NCBI RefSeq assembly: GCF_021147775.1
Contig: NZ_JAGTPK010000019.1
Location: 32,937 to 96,936 of the forward strand
DNA: 64,000 nucleotides
Source of the DNA: Pseudomonas californiensis
GTDB taxonomy: Bacteria; Pseudomonadota; Gammaproteobacteria; Pseudomonadales; Pseudomonadaceae
Direction: 5' to 3'
Shown here: piece after piece, positions 53,062 through 61,670 of the stretch
How positions within the stretch are numbered: the stretch's first letter is position 1
How the letters are laid out: each line of letters opens with the position of its first letter
The notes under the pieces: model-generated
Seen by the model: only the letters and a program-made list of their open reading frames with translations
What the model was told of the DNA's origin: nothing
Databases searched by the model: none
Program-made: the position numbers and the translations under genes

Positions 53062-54330
53062 TCAGAGCAACGACAACGGGTAGCTGATGAAGATGCGGTT
53101 CTCGTCGAATTCGTTGGTGCTGAAGTCGCGACGTATGCTGGAATTGCGCCATTTGACGTTCAGGCTTTTGAACGTGCCGCTTTGTACGGTATAGGCCAGT
53201 TCCGATTCGCGGCCCCATTCCTTGCCGTCGGTGATGTTGCCGGTGTGTACGTTATCGCCGCTGATGTAGCGGTTCATCAACGTCAGACCCGGCACCCCGA
53301 GTGCGGCAAAGTTATAGTCGTGACGCAGCTGCCAGGACTTCTCCTTGGCGTTGTCATAACTGGCGTTGTAACTGTCGTTGGCCAGGGTCCCGCCGCTGGT
53401 GCCGTTGACGCGCATCCAGGCCGTGTCGCCGCTGAGTTTCTGCAGGCCGACGTAGAACGTGCTGCCGCCGTATTTGGCCGACAGCAAGGCGAAGGCGGTC
53501 TTGTTGTCCAGGTCGCCGGCCAGCTTGTTGCCGTCTTCCTTGCCGATGAAATAGCCCAGGTTGGCGCCCAGGGTCCAGTCGCCGATCGGCTGGCTGTGCA
53601 GGAGGTTGAAGAACTGCTGTTGGTAGATGTCCTGCAGCTCCGAGTACCAGACGCCGACCTGAGTGCGCTTGTCATTGAAGACGTATTCGCCACCGCCAAA
53701 GTTGAAACGATCAGAGGTAAACGCGCCCCGGCCGTTCATCGACATGTCTTCCATGCTGGCGTCGTTACGCGGGCTGTTGCCGCGGAACTGGCCGCCGTAG
53801 AGCGTCAGGCCGTCGATTTCCTTGGACGTCACCTGCCCGCCGCGGAAGGTTTGCGGCAGCGAACGGCCGTCATCCGAGCGCAGGATCGGCAGCACCGGCA
53901 TCCACTCGCCCACTTTCAGTTCAGTCTTGGAAAACCGTGCCTTGCCCGCTACGCCCAGACGCCCGAAGTCATCGGCTGGACGCCCGTCGCTGTGGATCGG
54001 CAGCAACTGCGTGCCGCCGGTACCGCGACCACCATCGAGCTTGACCGAGTACAGCCCCAGTACATCGACCCCGAAACCCACCACGCCCTGAGTGAACCCG
54101 GACTTGGCGTCGAGAATGAAGCTTTGTGTCCACTCTTCGGCCTTGCTTTGTGGCGCCGCACTGCTGGGGTAAGCCGGGTTGGTGAAGTTACGGTTGAAGT
54201 ACGCATTACGCAGGGTAAGCGTGGCTTTGGTGTCGTCCACGAAACCCTCGGCCATGCCGAGCATCGGGAACAGCAGCGTCATGCTGCCAACGCCCAACAG
54301 TACGCGTGAACGGGTGGTGTGAGATGTCAT
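53062..54330 (-). CDS. OprD-family outer-membrane porin
   Basis: 422 residues. The signal peptide ends near GMA/EGF. The opening DDTKATLTLRNAYFNRNF and barrel strands such as WTQSFILDAKSGFTQGVVGFGVDVLGLYSVKLDGG mark the OprD (OccD/OccK) family. These porins pass small carboxylates or basic amino acids. The shared promoter-operator with udh makes uronate uptake the likely function. It is monocistronic with a roughly 300-base leader. Confidence 0.9.
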   Translation of the reverse strand: MTSHTTRSRVLLGVGSMTLLFPMLGMAEGFVDDTKATLTLRNAYFNRNFTNPAYPSSAAPQSKAEEWTQSFILDAKSGFTQGVVGFGVDVLGLYSVKLDGGRGTGGTQLLPIHSDGRPADDFGRLGVAGKARFSKTELKVGEWMPVLPILRSDDGRSLPQTFRGGQVTSKEIDGLTLYGGQFRGNSPRNDASMEDMSMNGRGAFTSDRFNFGGGEYVFNDKRTQVGVWYSELQDIYQQQFFNLLHSQPIGDWTLGANLGYFIGKEDGNKLAGDLDNKTAFALLSAKYGGSTFYVGLQKLSGDTAWMRVNGTSGGTLANDSYNASYDNAKEKSWQLRHDYNFAALGVPGLTLMNRYISGDNVHTGNITDGKEWGRESELAYTVQSGTFKSLNVKWRNSSIRRDFSTNEFDENRIFISYPLSLL

Positions 54331-54630
54331 TATTGTTGTGCTCCCTTTTTAACGAAACTGTCCTCTTTTCTGGCTCTGAACCGCTTGCAGCCGACTACTT
54401 CGAGGATTATGTGATGCCCGTTGCCGGGCATGGCCTCGGCCGAAAGACGGCCGAGTACCGCTCGCCGAACTTCAGCGAAATTTATAAATCAGGAAGGGTG
54501 TCAGGTACTGCGAACGGACAAACCATGAGGCACCAGCCACAGCCGGTAACGTTTCGATAATGGGTAGAGCAGACGTGCAGACGCGAGTCTTCATGTGAAC
54601 AGGCCCCGATGTTGTTTTTATTGTTGGCGT

Positions 54631-54685
54631 CATAGGTTGTCGTACAACTTCGCGGATTATTTACAGGCTGCACAGGGTTTGTCAA
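54631..54685 (-). promoter_or_regulatory. oprD promoter with overlapping operator
   Basis: Leftward TTGACA (54680-54685) and AATAAT (54656-54661) with 18-base spacing are followed by an operator whose core is GTTGT-CGT-ACAAC. It is the second copy of the block before udh. The transcript would have a long 5' leader of about 300 bases before the oprD start codon. The same block lies 160 bases before the rightward SDR gene, which might be co-regulated. Confidence 0.7.
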
Positions 54686-54821
54686 CGCACCATTAGTCGA
54701 GACTTTTGCCACTTCAACGCGCTCGCCAGCTCTGGAAATGGCCGCAGGGCAATGGGAATGAACGCTGCAGGCTGGCTCACAGTCCACCAGACACCCCATT
54801 CCTTTTTTTGGAGCGTGTTAA

Positions 54822-55586
54822 ATGAATCGTTTCACCCAGAAAGTCGTTGTGGTCACAGGCGCCGGTTCCGGGATTGGCGAAGCCACTGCCATTCGCTTTG
54901 CTGAAGAAGGTGCTCAGGTCGTGCTGGTCGGCCGCAATCACGACAAGCTTGCCAGGGTGGCCGAAAAACTGGCGGGCGAAGGGCATTTCACAAGGGCTAC
55001 CGACGTAGCGGACTTGCACGACGTCGAAGAGCTTTTCAAAGAGGTGGCGGCTCGTTTCGGCCGTCTGGACGTGCTGGTCAACAACGCAGGCATCGTCAAG
55101 TCCGGCAAGATTACCGAATCTTCCGTCGACGACTGGAGAGCGCTGATGTCGGTGGACCTGGACGGCGTGTTCTATTGCACCCGCACCGCCATGCCCGCGC
55201 TGATCGCCAGCAAGGGCAGCATCATCAACGTGTCGTCGGTGTCCGGCCTGGGCGGTGACTGGGGCATGAGTTTCTACAATGCGGCCAAGGGCGCGATCAC
55301 CAATTTCACCCGTGCGCTGGCCATGGACCATGGTGCGGACGGGGTGCGCGTGAATGCGGTCTGCCCGTCGTTGACGCGCAGCGAGTTGACGCAGGACATG
55401 TTCGACGATGAGGGACTGATGGCCAAATTCAAGGAGCGCATTGCGCTGGGCCGTCATGCCGAACCCGAAGACGTTGGCGATGTGATCGCCTTTCTGGCCA
55501 GCGACGACGCGAGGTTTATCACCGGGGTCAACTTGCCGGTAGATGGTGGTCTGTCGGCTTCCAATGGTCAGCCTCCCCAGGCCTGA
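54822..55586 (+). CDS. SDR oxidoreductase
   Basis: 254 residues, classical SDR. VVTGAGSGIGEATAIRF (TGxxxGIG), NNAG near residue 90, INVSSVSG with catalytic Ser, and FYNAAKGA with Tyr and Lys are visible. The C-terminus FITGVNLPVDGGLS is standard. It may oxidise a sugar or hydroxy acid linked to the neighbouring uronate genes. That is suggested by its divergent position from oprD, but the substrate is unknown. Confidence 0.88.
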   Translation: MNRFTQKVVVVTGAGSGIGEATAIRFAEEGAQVVLVGRNHDKLARVAEKLAGEGHFTRATDVADLHDVEELFKEVAARFGRLDVLVNNAGIVKSGKITESSVDDWRALMSVDLDGVFYCTRTAMPALIASKGSIINVSSVSGLGGDWGMSFYNAAKGAITNFTRALAMDHGADGVRVNAVCPSLTRSELTQDMFDDEGLMAKFKERIALGRHAEPEDVGDVIAFLASDDARFITGVNLPVDGGLSASNGQPPQA

Positions 55587-55975
55587 CAGCGCCCCATGGC
55601 CTGGATCGAGAGGCCAGGCTGAGCGTTTGTACAGCTGTCGAAAAACGCTGAATGCCGTTGTGTGGTTCGCACGTGAAGCACACGACGGTGCAGGCGTAAC
55701 GCAGCTGAAACAGTATTGACCGCTCATCGTCAGACAGGGCCTGCCGCTTGAAGCGGTGCCACACTGTTGGGCGATGGCACCCTGCGTACTGATGCGCTAA
55801 CAGCCTGATTCCCACGGGTTTCCTGCAGTCTTCAGGGACTGATACCACCTTGTCCCTTTTGTTTGGATCGACCGCTGCGAGCCTGGCTCACGGGCGGTAG
55901 CCATGCCTGAAAAACCCTACAGTACGCACACGCATCCGCAATCGATATTGCTCAGTAGTCCAGCGCGTCTGTGCC

Positions 55976-56530
55976 GTGCTCAGCGCTGACTGGCTGGAGG
56001 AAATGGTCGCCTTGGCCCTGCAGCCCGGTGTTGGTGCCGTTGGTGCACGGTTGTGGTTTGCAGATGACCGGCTGCAACACCGTGGCGTTATTCTGGGCGT
56101 AGGCGGCATTGCCAACCATGCGCACAAGTTTCTGCCCAGGCGAGTATGGTTATTTTGGGCGTGCGGTACTGACTCAGGAGTTCTCTGCCGTTACTGCGGC
56201 CTGTCTGGTCATTCGCAGGTCCGTGTTTGAGCAGGTCGGTGGCCTTGATGAAGTGCACCTCAAGGTTGCGTTCAACGATGTGGATTTCTGTTTGCGTGTC
56301 CGTGAGGCGCGGTACGTCAACGTCTGGACGCCTTATGCAGAGTTGTATCACCACGAATCGGCCACGCGCGGCTTGAGGATTCACCGCAAAAGCAGGCACG
56401 CTTCAACAGCGAAGTGGCTTATATGGCCCACCGCTGGCCATTGATCAAACGCGACTGTGCCTACAATCCGAACCTGACACTGGAGCACATGGATTTCGGC
56501 CTGGCGTGGCCGCCACGCGTCGATGAATAG
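55976..56530 (+). pseudogene. Decayed GT2 glycosyltransferase remnant
   Basis: The C-terminal half of a large family 2 glycosyltransferase is readable in three frames. LSADWLEEMVALALQPGVGAVG and LQHRGVILGVGGIANHAHK lie in the first frame. EYGYFGRAVLTQEFSAVTAAC and FNDVDFCLRVREARY follow after a shift near 56135. ARFNSEVAYMAHRWPLIKRD, ending PPRVDE, follows after a loss of one base near 56370. The 5' half, including the start, is absent. 55587-55975 holds no recognisable gene. It is a fragment left by deletion or transfer in an accessory patch. Confidence 0.8.
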
Positions 56531-56963
56531 ACGGAGCGAGGCGCTGGTTTGCCCCGCGTCATTGCGCTGAGCTCCAGAGGCCAGCATTCGCCGATCTGTT
56601 GCTGTCCAGACGCTGAAAAATGCAGAGTGCTGCAAACACGACTGAGTCACTGACATTCTGTTCAGGAGTTCTCGTATTGAAACAACCACGAACAGCGGCC
56701 TATGCCTGCGTGGCTTGAATACACCTTCCCGAAGAGACCGCTTGCTTTATAAATACAGTGGATAAGCTACAGTCAAGTGCAGGTGCCGATAACATATCAG
56801 TGTGCTGCAAGTAGTGCTTGTCCAGAACTGTTACACCTGTATCAACCTTGAAACAGTGTCGCGTTACAGGCAGTGTCCAGTATAAAACGGTGCAGCGATA
56901 ACGGTACTGTCCGTTTGATTTTCCGCCTGCGTCAAATACTCATTCCTTTGTCGAACTGACCCC

Positions 56964-57578
56964 ATGAATACACGCTCTGAAATCGATATTTCGGGCCTGA
57001 GGTGTTATGACAAAACTGTCGATGATGTCACCTATTGTGTTCCGCGCGGTATTACCCGAGAAGCCCGGGGCCGCGTCTGGATCGTCCGTGTCCTGAAAAA
57101 CAAACGTGTCCAGGTATATGCCCGCTTCACGGATCTGCGCTTTGGCGGTCACCGTCTGGCCTTGCAGGCAGCCATCATTCACCTGCTCCACAGTGGTCAT
57201 GGCTGGCGGTGCGACGACATCCTTCAACTGGACGAACACACCACTGTGCATTGGCGAAAACGCAGTGGCGTGGGCCTTTGCGCCGTGGCCTATGTCACTC
57301 GACAGGGCCCCGGGCGGGGTGAAACGTTCTTCTTGTCCACCTATAAGCGAGTGGCGAGCGGCCGAGGGTTGGAGAAATTCAATACCCGCGTAGTAGAAGT
57401 ACTTGAGCGTGCATATGAAGCGCAACACGGCGTGTCAGCAATCCCTTATTCCATACAAAAGAAGATCCGTCAGGAGGCCGTCAATTTACTGGAGAGCGGC
57501 ACTTTTCAGGTCTTTCTCGACGCGGGGAAAAGAAAGGCAGATCAGATTGCCGTCACAGAATATATAGAGCGTTTGTAG
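56964..57578 (+). CDS. Unrecognised protein, paralogue of the ParE fusion tail
   Basis: 204 residues, not recognised. The pattern GLRCYDKTVDDVTYCVPRGITRE is followed by VWIVRVLKNKRVQVYARFTDLRFGG-type strands and an AALQAAIIHLLHSGH helix. This recalls the three strands and one helix of AP2-like DNA-binding domains. A second similar block, VHWRKRSGVGLCAVAYVTRQ to FLSTYKRV, follows. The C-terminus is helical. Most of it aligns at roughly half identity with the C-terminal two thirds of the protein at 58371-59291. There is no signal peptide or membrane segment. The DNA-binding idea is speculative. Confidence 0.65.
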   Translation: MNTRSEIDISGLRCYDKTVDDVTYCVPRGITREARGRVWIVRVLKNKRVQVYARFTDLRFGGHRLALQAAIIHLLHSGHGWRCDDILQLDEHTTVHWRKRSGVGLCAVAYVTRQGPGRGETFFLSTYKRVASGRGLEKFNTRVVEVLERAYEAQHGVSAIPYSIQKKIRQEAVNLLESGTFQVFLDAGKRKADQIAVTEYIERL

Positions 57579-58143
57579 CGTTGTGTATTCGATTGATTAC
57601 CCGAAAATGACAAGCAGATCAGAGGGTGCGACCTTATGTCGCGTGCGGTGAGAAGGACGTATAAGCGTGCGCTGGGTTTCTTCAGTATTATCAATAAAAC
57701 GCTGATTGGATCCATGTAAGAGATTGCAGGCACTGTATTTTAATCAGAAAACAATCAATCGAAGAGTGATGGCTTATTGCCGTTCCGGGAAAGCTTCCTA
57801 TGTAGTGGCCAATTGGAATCCAAACTAACGCTTGAAAAAGTATTTGGGAATGATGATAATGCGCGTCTTTAGAGTTCGCGCTTTTCCATCCAGGCGGTCA
57901 CTGCTCGGGATACCCGTTGCGTATGATTGACATCATGTAACGGGCCTCAAGCAATAGGTGAACAGGGAAAATCTTTCTGAACTAGTTGAACTTATTGCCA
58001 TTTTTAAGTTCTTTCTCGGCAGAAAGGTTGGTATTAAATTGCCACATGGCGTGCAACTAACCCGCGGAGAAGATAGGGTTGCGGACATTCGTTTCGTGAC
58101 ACAGGCCTGTGTGCAGGTCTGCGTTGGAAGCAGGAATTGTTCA
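57579..58143. other. Gene-free stretch before the CopG antitoxin
   Basis: About 565 bases, AT-richer than the neighbours. No coding pattern, repeat or terminator was recognised. It presumably carries the promoter for the toxin-antitoxin pair. Confidence 0.5.
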
Positions 58144-58383
58144 ATGAATCCTCTTGTATCGTTTCGTATCGAACCGGAGCTGTCTGCAAGCCTGCAGTCA
58201 TTGATGACGCGCACCGGGCAGAAACGCTCCTGTCTTATTAACAAGGCCCTGGCCCATTATCTCGAGCACCAGCGCGTGCAAACCGAGTTGATTCACGAAG
58301 GTTTGGCGGATGCCCAGGCAGGCAACCTCATCAATCTTCAAGAGATCGAACGTAAATGGGGGCATGATCCATGCTTAGACTGA
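58144..58383 (+). CDS. CopG-type antitoxin
   Basis: 79 residues from the ATG at 58144. VSFRIEPELSASLQSLMTRTGQKRSCLINKALAHYLEH is the ribbon-helix-helix domain; the rest is a charged toxin-binding tail. It overlaps the toxin ATG by 13 bases. A longer in-frame region upstream back to 57958 does not look like protein. Its partner is a ParE toxin with a large C-terminal extension. Confidence 0.85.
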   Translation: MNPLVSFRIEPELSASLQSLMTRTGQKRSCLINKALAHYLEHQRVQTELIHEGLADAQAGNLINLQEIERKWGHDPCLD

Positions 58384-59291
58384 CGCGTAAGGCGAGTGAT
58401 GACCTCGACAATATTTTCGAGCATTACAAAGGCCTGGTCGGCATTGAGCAGGCCAAGACAATCGTCCATGACGTGGTGACCGAGAGCAAAGTGCTTGATG
58501 GCTCTCTGCGCGTGGACAGCAGGCCTACCGAGGTAGCGTCTGTCAGGGAGCTTGAGCTGAAACGCTGGCCTTTCCTGACCACCTACCATGTAACATCCGG
58601 TGCTATCGAGATTCTTCGATTTCTCCACCTGAACGGCCAGCCCATCAATCAGTCTGTTTATCGTGAACCGATAACAGTGGTTGCGTCGGATGTTGATGTT
58701 TCCGATTTGCGTTGTTACGACAAACTGATCAATGGTCTGACCTATCGTGTACCGCGCTGTATCAACCGGGAGGGGAACTGCAATACCTGGATGGTTCGAA
58801 TCGTGCGTGACAAACAGGTCGTGCTACAGGAACGCTTCAGCGACGCGGCTTTTGGCGGTACATTGCGAGCGCTTGAAGCGGCCGTTATCCATCTCAAGCA
58901 CAGCGGGCATATGCGGTTGGGCTGCGAAGTGCTGCAACTGGACGAGCGAGCGGTCGTGCATTGGCGCAAGCGCAGTGGCGCGGGTTTGTGTGCCGTCTCC
59001 TATGTGTCCAGCAACAAGCAGGACCGTGGCGAAACGTTTTTTGTTTCCACATACAAACGTGTTGAGAGCGGTAAGGGCATAGAAAAGCTGCGCGCCAAGC
59101 TGATCGAGACGCTGGTGTGCTCTTATCGTATGGAACATGGCGATTCAGCGATTACCGAGGCAACTCGCATAACGTTAAGCCGCAAAGTTGATCAGCTGTT
59201 GCAAGGGGACGACTTTCGAATGTTTCTTGCGTCTGGCAAAAAGAAGGCTGATCAGATCGCTATCGACGCCTATAAAAGCGCATTGGCCTGA
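58371..59291 (+). CDS. ParE-type toxin fused to an unrecognised C-terminal domain
   Basis: 306 residues. Residues 1-95 are a full ParE toxin: LRLTRKASDDLDNIFEHY, then VRELELKRWPFLTTYHV and IEILRFLHLNGQPINQ. Residues 110-306 are the same unknown module as the 204-residue protein 1.4 kb upstream. Shared landmarks are LRCYDK, FGG in the first block, VHWRKRSG, RGETFF-STYKRV, and KADQIA near the end. ParE proteins are normally about 95 residues, so this is a triple-length fusion in one frame, with no stop or shift visible. It overlaps the CopG antitoxin gene, as in an ordinary operon. What the added domain does is unknown. Confidence 0.8.
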   Translation: MLRLTRKASDDLDNIFEHYKGLVGIEQAKTIVHDVVTESKVLDGSLRVDSRPTEVASVRELELKRWPFLTTYHVTSGAIEILRFLHLNGQPINQSVYREPITVVASDVDVSDLRCYDKLINGLTYRVPRCINREGNCNTWMVRIVRDKQVVLQERFSDAAFGGTLRALEAAVIHLKHSGHMRLGCEVLQLDERAVVHWRKRSGAGLCAVSYVSSNKQDRGETFFVSTYKRVESGKGIEKLRAKLIETLVCSYRMEHGDSAITEATRITLSRKVDQLLQGDDFRMFLASGKKKADQIAIDAYKSALA

Positions 59292-59344
59292 GCTTATAAA
59301 GCACGGCCCGACCCAGCGGCCATCAGAGAGACTCACGGCGAAAT

Positions 59345-59375
59345 GAAGCCTGAAGCCCAAAAGGCTTCAGGCTTC
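59345..59375. terminator. Bidirectional terminator between the fusion toxin and the chemoreceptor
   Basis: GAAGCCTGAAGCC and GGCTTCAGGCTTC flank CAAAA and are followed by TTTC on the plus side, with A-rich sequence on the other. It serves two converging genes. Confidence 0.85.
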
Positions 59376-59381
59376 TTTCGT

Positions 59382-61304
59382 TCAGATCCGGAAGTGGCTG
59401 ACCATCGTTTGCAGCTGGCCACCCAGGCGCGCGAGTTCGACGCTGGACGCGGCGGTTTCTTCGCTGGCCGAGGCGGTTTGTTCAGACACATCACGCACGT
59501 TGACGATGCTGCGACTGATTTCTTCAGCTACGGCGCTCTGCTCTTCGGCAGCCGCTGCGATCTGCTGGTTCATGGCCTGAATGTTGGACACGGTCTGGGT
59601 GATACTGCTCAGCGAAGTGCCCGCCTTGCGGCTCAGTTGCACGCTGCTGACGGTTAGTTCGCGGCTGCTGAGCATGATCGACGACACCTGACGGGTGCCG
59701 TTCTGCAGTGCAGCGACCAGGTTTTCGATTTCCTCAGTGGACTGTTGAGTGCGCTGTGCCAGACCACGCACCTCGTCGGCCACTACCGCAAAACCACGCC
59801 CGGCTTCACCGGCACGTGCCGCTTCGATGGCCGCGTTGAGGGCCAGCAGATTGGTCTGCTCGGCCACGGCCTTGATCACGTCCATGACCTTGCCGATCTT
59901 GTCGCTTTCCTGCTCCAGCAACGTCATCGCGTCGGTAGAACGCAGAACCTCGGCAGCCAGGCGCTCGATCTGGACGATCGCTTCACCGACGACCTTGTCG
60001 CCCTCGCGGGCCTCCTTGTCCGCGGTAGAAGCTGCTTCGGAGGCCTGTTCAGCGTTACGTGCCACTTCTGCCACAGTCGCTGACATCTCGTGCATGGCGG
60101 TGGCCACCTGGTCGGTTTCAACCTTCTGGCTGTTGACGCCGGCGCTGGTCTGTTCGGTCACGGCCGACAGCTCTTCGGCCGCACTGGCGATCTGTACGAC
60201 GCTGTCGCGGATCCCGCCGATCAGTTCGCGCAAGGTGCTGCCCATGCGTTGAATACCCTGTTGCAGAACGCCGAGCTCGTCACGACGGGTCACGACCATG
60301 GTCTGCGACAGGTCGCCCGACGCGATCCGGTCAACCACTGCCATGGTTTCCTGCAGCGGACGAGTGATCTGGCGGGTGATGATCACGGCAGCGATCACGC
60401 CCAGAATCATGGCCAGCAAGGTGCAGCCAATCTGCATGTTGCGCGCCTGGACGCTTTCCTGGTCACGACGATCCAGTTGCAGCTGGTACATGGCTTCGCT
60501 GAGTTTGACGATGTCCTGACCCTGTACGGTCATTTCCTTGCGAGCCTGTGCAATGTCGGCACTGGCGTTCTTGAAGTTCTGCAGTGTGGTGCGGTAGGTC
60601 AGCAGGTAGGCTTCCAGTTGCTTGAGCGCATCTGCCTGAGTGCCACTGAAGGTCGATTTCAGTATGTCCAGGTTCTTGATGGTATCGTCCAGCTTGCGTA
60701 CGGCGGACTGCTCGTTTTCAGGCGTGAGATCCGTGAGGTAGCCGCGCACTTCATAGCGCGTCTGCATCAGGTTTTCCTTGGCATTGGCGATCAGCTCGAA
60801 TTGCGAGAAACGGGTCTCGTCGGTCGCTTCCAGCTTCTTCACATCAGCCATGATCCGATCCAGCATTTCGGTGGCTTTGATGGCATTGGCCGTCAGGTCC
60901 TTACGCAGTGCGGAACTGGCTTTGTAGCCGCTGCGCATGTTGTTCAGGGATTTCTGATAATCAGCGATGACCGCCCCCAACTGCTGCAGCATTTTGACGT
61001 TTTCAGGGCTTTTGAACGAAGTCAGCAGCTTTTCCTGATAGGCCTTGAACCCGTCCAGCGAAACCTGGACGGTGTCGGCTACCTTTTCGTCGCCATCGGC
61101 AACCATGTATTGCAGGCGCGTGACCCTCAGTTTGGTCAATTGGGAGTTGAGTGAGGTGATGTCACTCATCCAGTTGCTGCGATCAATCAAGCCGCTCATG
61201 CTGGTCCAGCCAGTCAGGGCAAGAATGGCAGTAAAAACAAGTACCAGGCCAAAGCCCAGTGCCAGCTTCATATTGACGCTGATGTTTGCAAACCAGCTGT
61301 TCAT
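59382..61304 (-). CDS. HBM-domain chemoreceptor, McpS-like
   Basis: About 640 residues. MNSWFANISVNMKLALGFGLVLVF begins with the first membrane helix. A 250-residue all-helical periplasmic HBM sensor follows, then the second helix near 285-305, HAMP, and an MCP domain with tip VAEQTNLLALNAAIEAARAG. McpS in P. putida senses TCA-cycle acids, and close similarity of the N-terminus suggests a comparable ligand set. The start at 61304 follows TGGAG. The likely promoter is the flagellar type at 61389-61415. Confidence 0.88.
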   Translation of the reverse strand: MNSWFANISVNMKLALGFGLVLVFTAILALTGWTSMSGLIDRSNWMSDITSLNSQLTKLRVTRLQYMVADGDEKVADTVQVSLDGFKAYQEKLLTSFKSPENVKMLQQLGAVIADYQKSLNNMRSGYKASSALRKDLTANAIKATEMLDRIMADVKKLEATDETRFSQFELIANAKENLMQTRYEVRGYLTDLTPENEQSAVRKLDDTIKNLDILKSTFSGTQADALKQLEAYLLTYRTTLQNFKNASADIAQARKEMTVQGQDIVKLSEAMYQLQLDRRDQESVQARNMQIGCTLLAMILGVIAAVIITRQITRPLQETMAVVDRIASGDLSQTMVVTRRDELGVLQQGIQRMGSTLRELIGGIRDSVVQIASAAEELSAVTEQTSAGVNSQKVETDQVATAMHEMSATVAEVARNAEQASEAASTADKEAREGDKVVGEAIVQIERLAAEVLRSTDAMTLLEQESDKIGKVMDVIKAVAEQTNLLALNAAIEAARAGEAGRGFAVVADEVRGLAQRTQQSTEEIENLVAALQNGTRQVSSIMLSSRELTVSSVQLSRKAGTSLSSITQTVSNIQAMNQQIAAAAEEQSAVAEEISRSIVNVRDVSEQTASASEETAASSVELARLGGQLQTMVSHFRI

Positions 61305-61388
61305 TGAGGCGCTCCAGAAACAACTCATAAAATTACGACCTCTGGAGGATTAACGTCGAACATTACCGCAGAGGCATGGGTACAGACA

Positions 61389-61415
61389 CTATCGGCCGCC
61401 TTGCGCCAAGCTGAA
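61389..61415 (-). promoter_or_regulatory. Candidate FliA promoter for the HBM receptor gene
   Basis: Leftward TTCAGCTT (61408-61415), 11 bases, then GCCGATAG (61389-61396). This matches the sigma-28 -10 at seven of eight and the -35 at five of eight positions, about 85 bases before the gene. Confidence 0.55.
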
Positions 61416-61468
61416 ATAAAAAAACAAATAAATTCAAAAAGCGTATTGGCGGCTTTCGCCGCACACGT

Positions 61469-61495
61469 GGAATGCTTATAAAGGCGTGCCGATAA
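61469..61495 (+). promoter_or_regulatory. Candidate FliA promoter for the Cache receptor gene
   Basis: A perfect GCCGATAA -10 (61488-61495) lies 11 bases after a poor GGAATGCT -35 (61469-61476), about 175 bases before the start codon. It is a weaker case than the divergent site. Confidence 0.4.
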
Positions 61496-61670
61496 GGCGG
61501 GGACACAACGTATTCACGTCATTAAATACACGCCAGAATGCTGTCTATACTGCGGCGATGAACTGCGCTTCCCAATGAGAGCAAAGAGCGTTTAACTGTA
61601 TTCATTGTCCCCAATTAAAAGTTGCCCTCTCCAGGGCTCAACCTTCTGTGTGTGTCGTGAAGAGGCTGTA

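Noticed and set aside
57958..58143. N-terminal extension of the CopG antitoxin
   Set aside because: The upstream codons lack protein-like composition, and the RHH domain begins at 58144.
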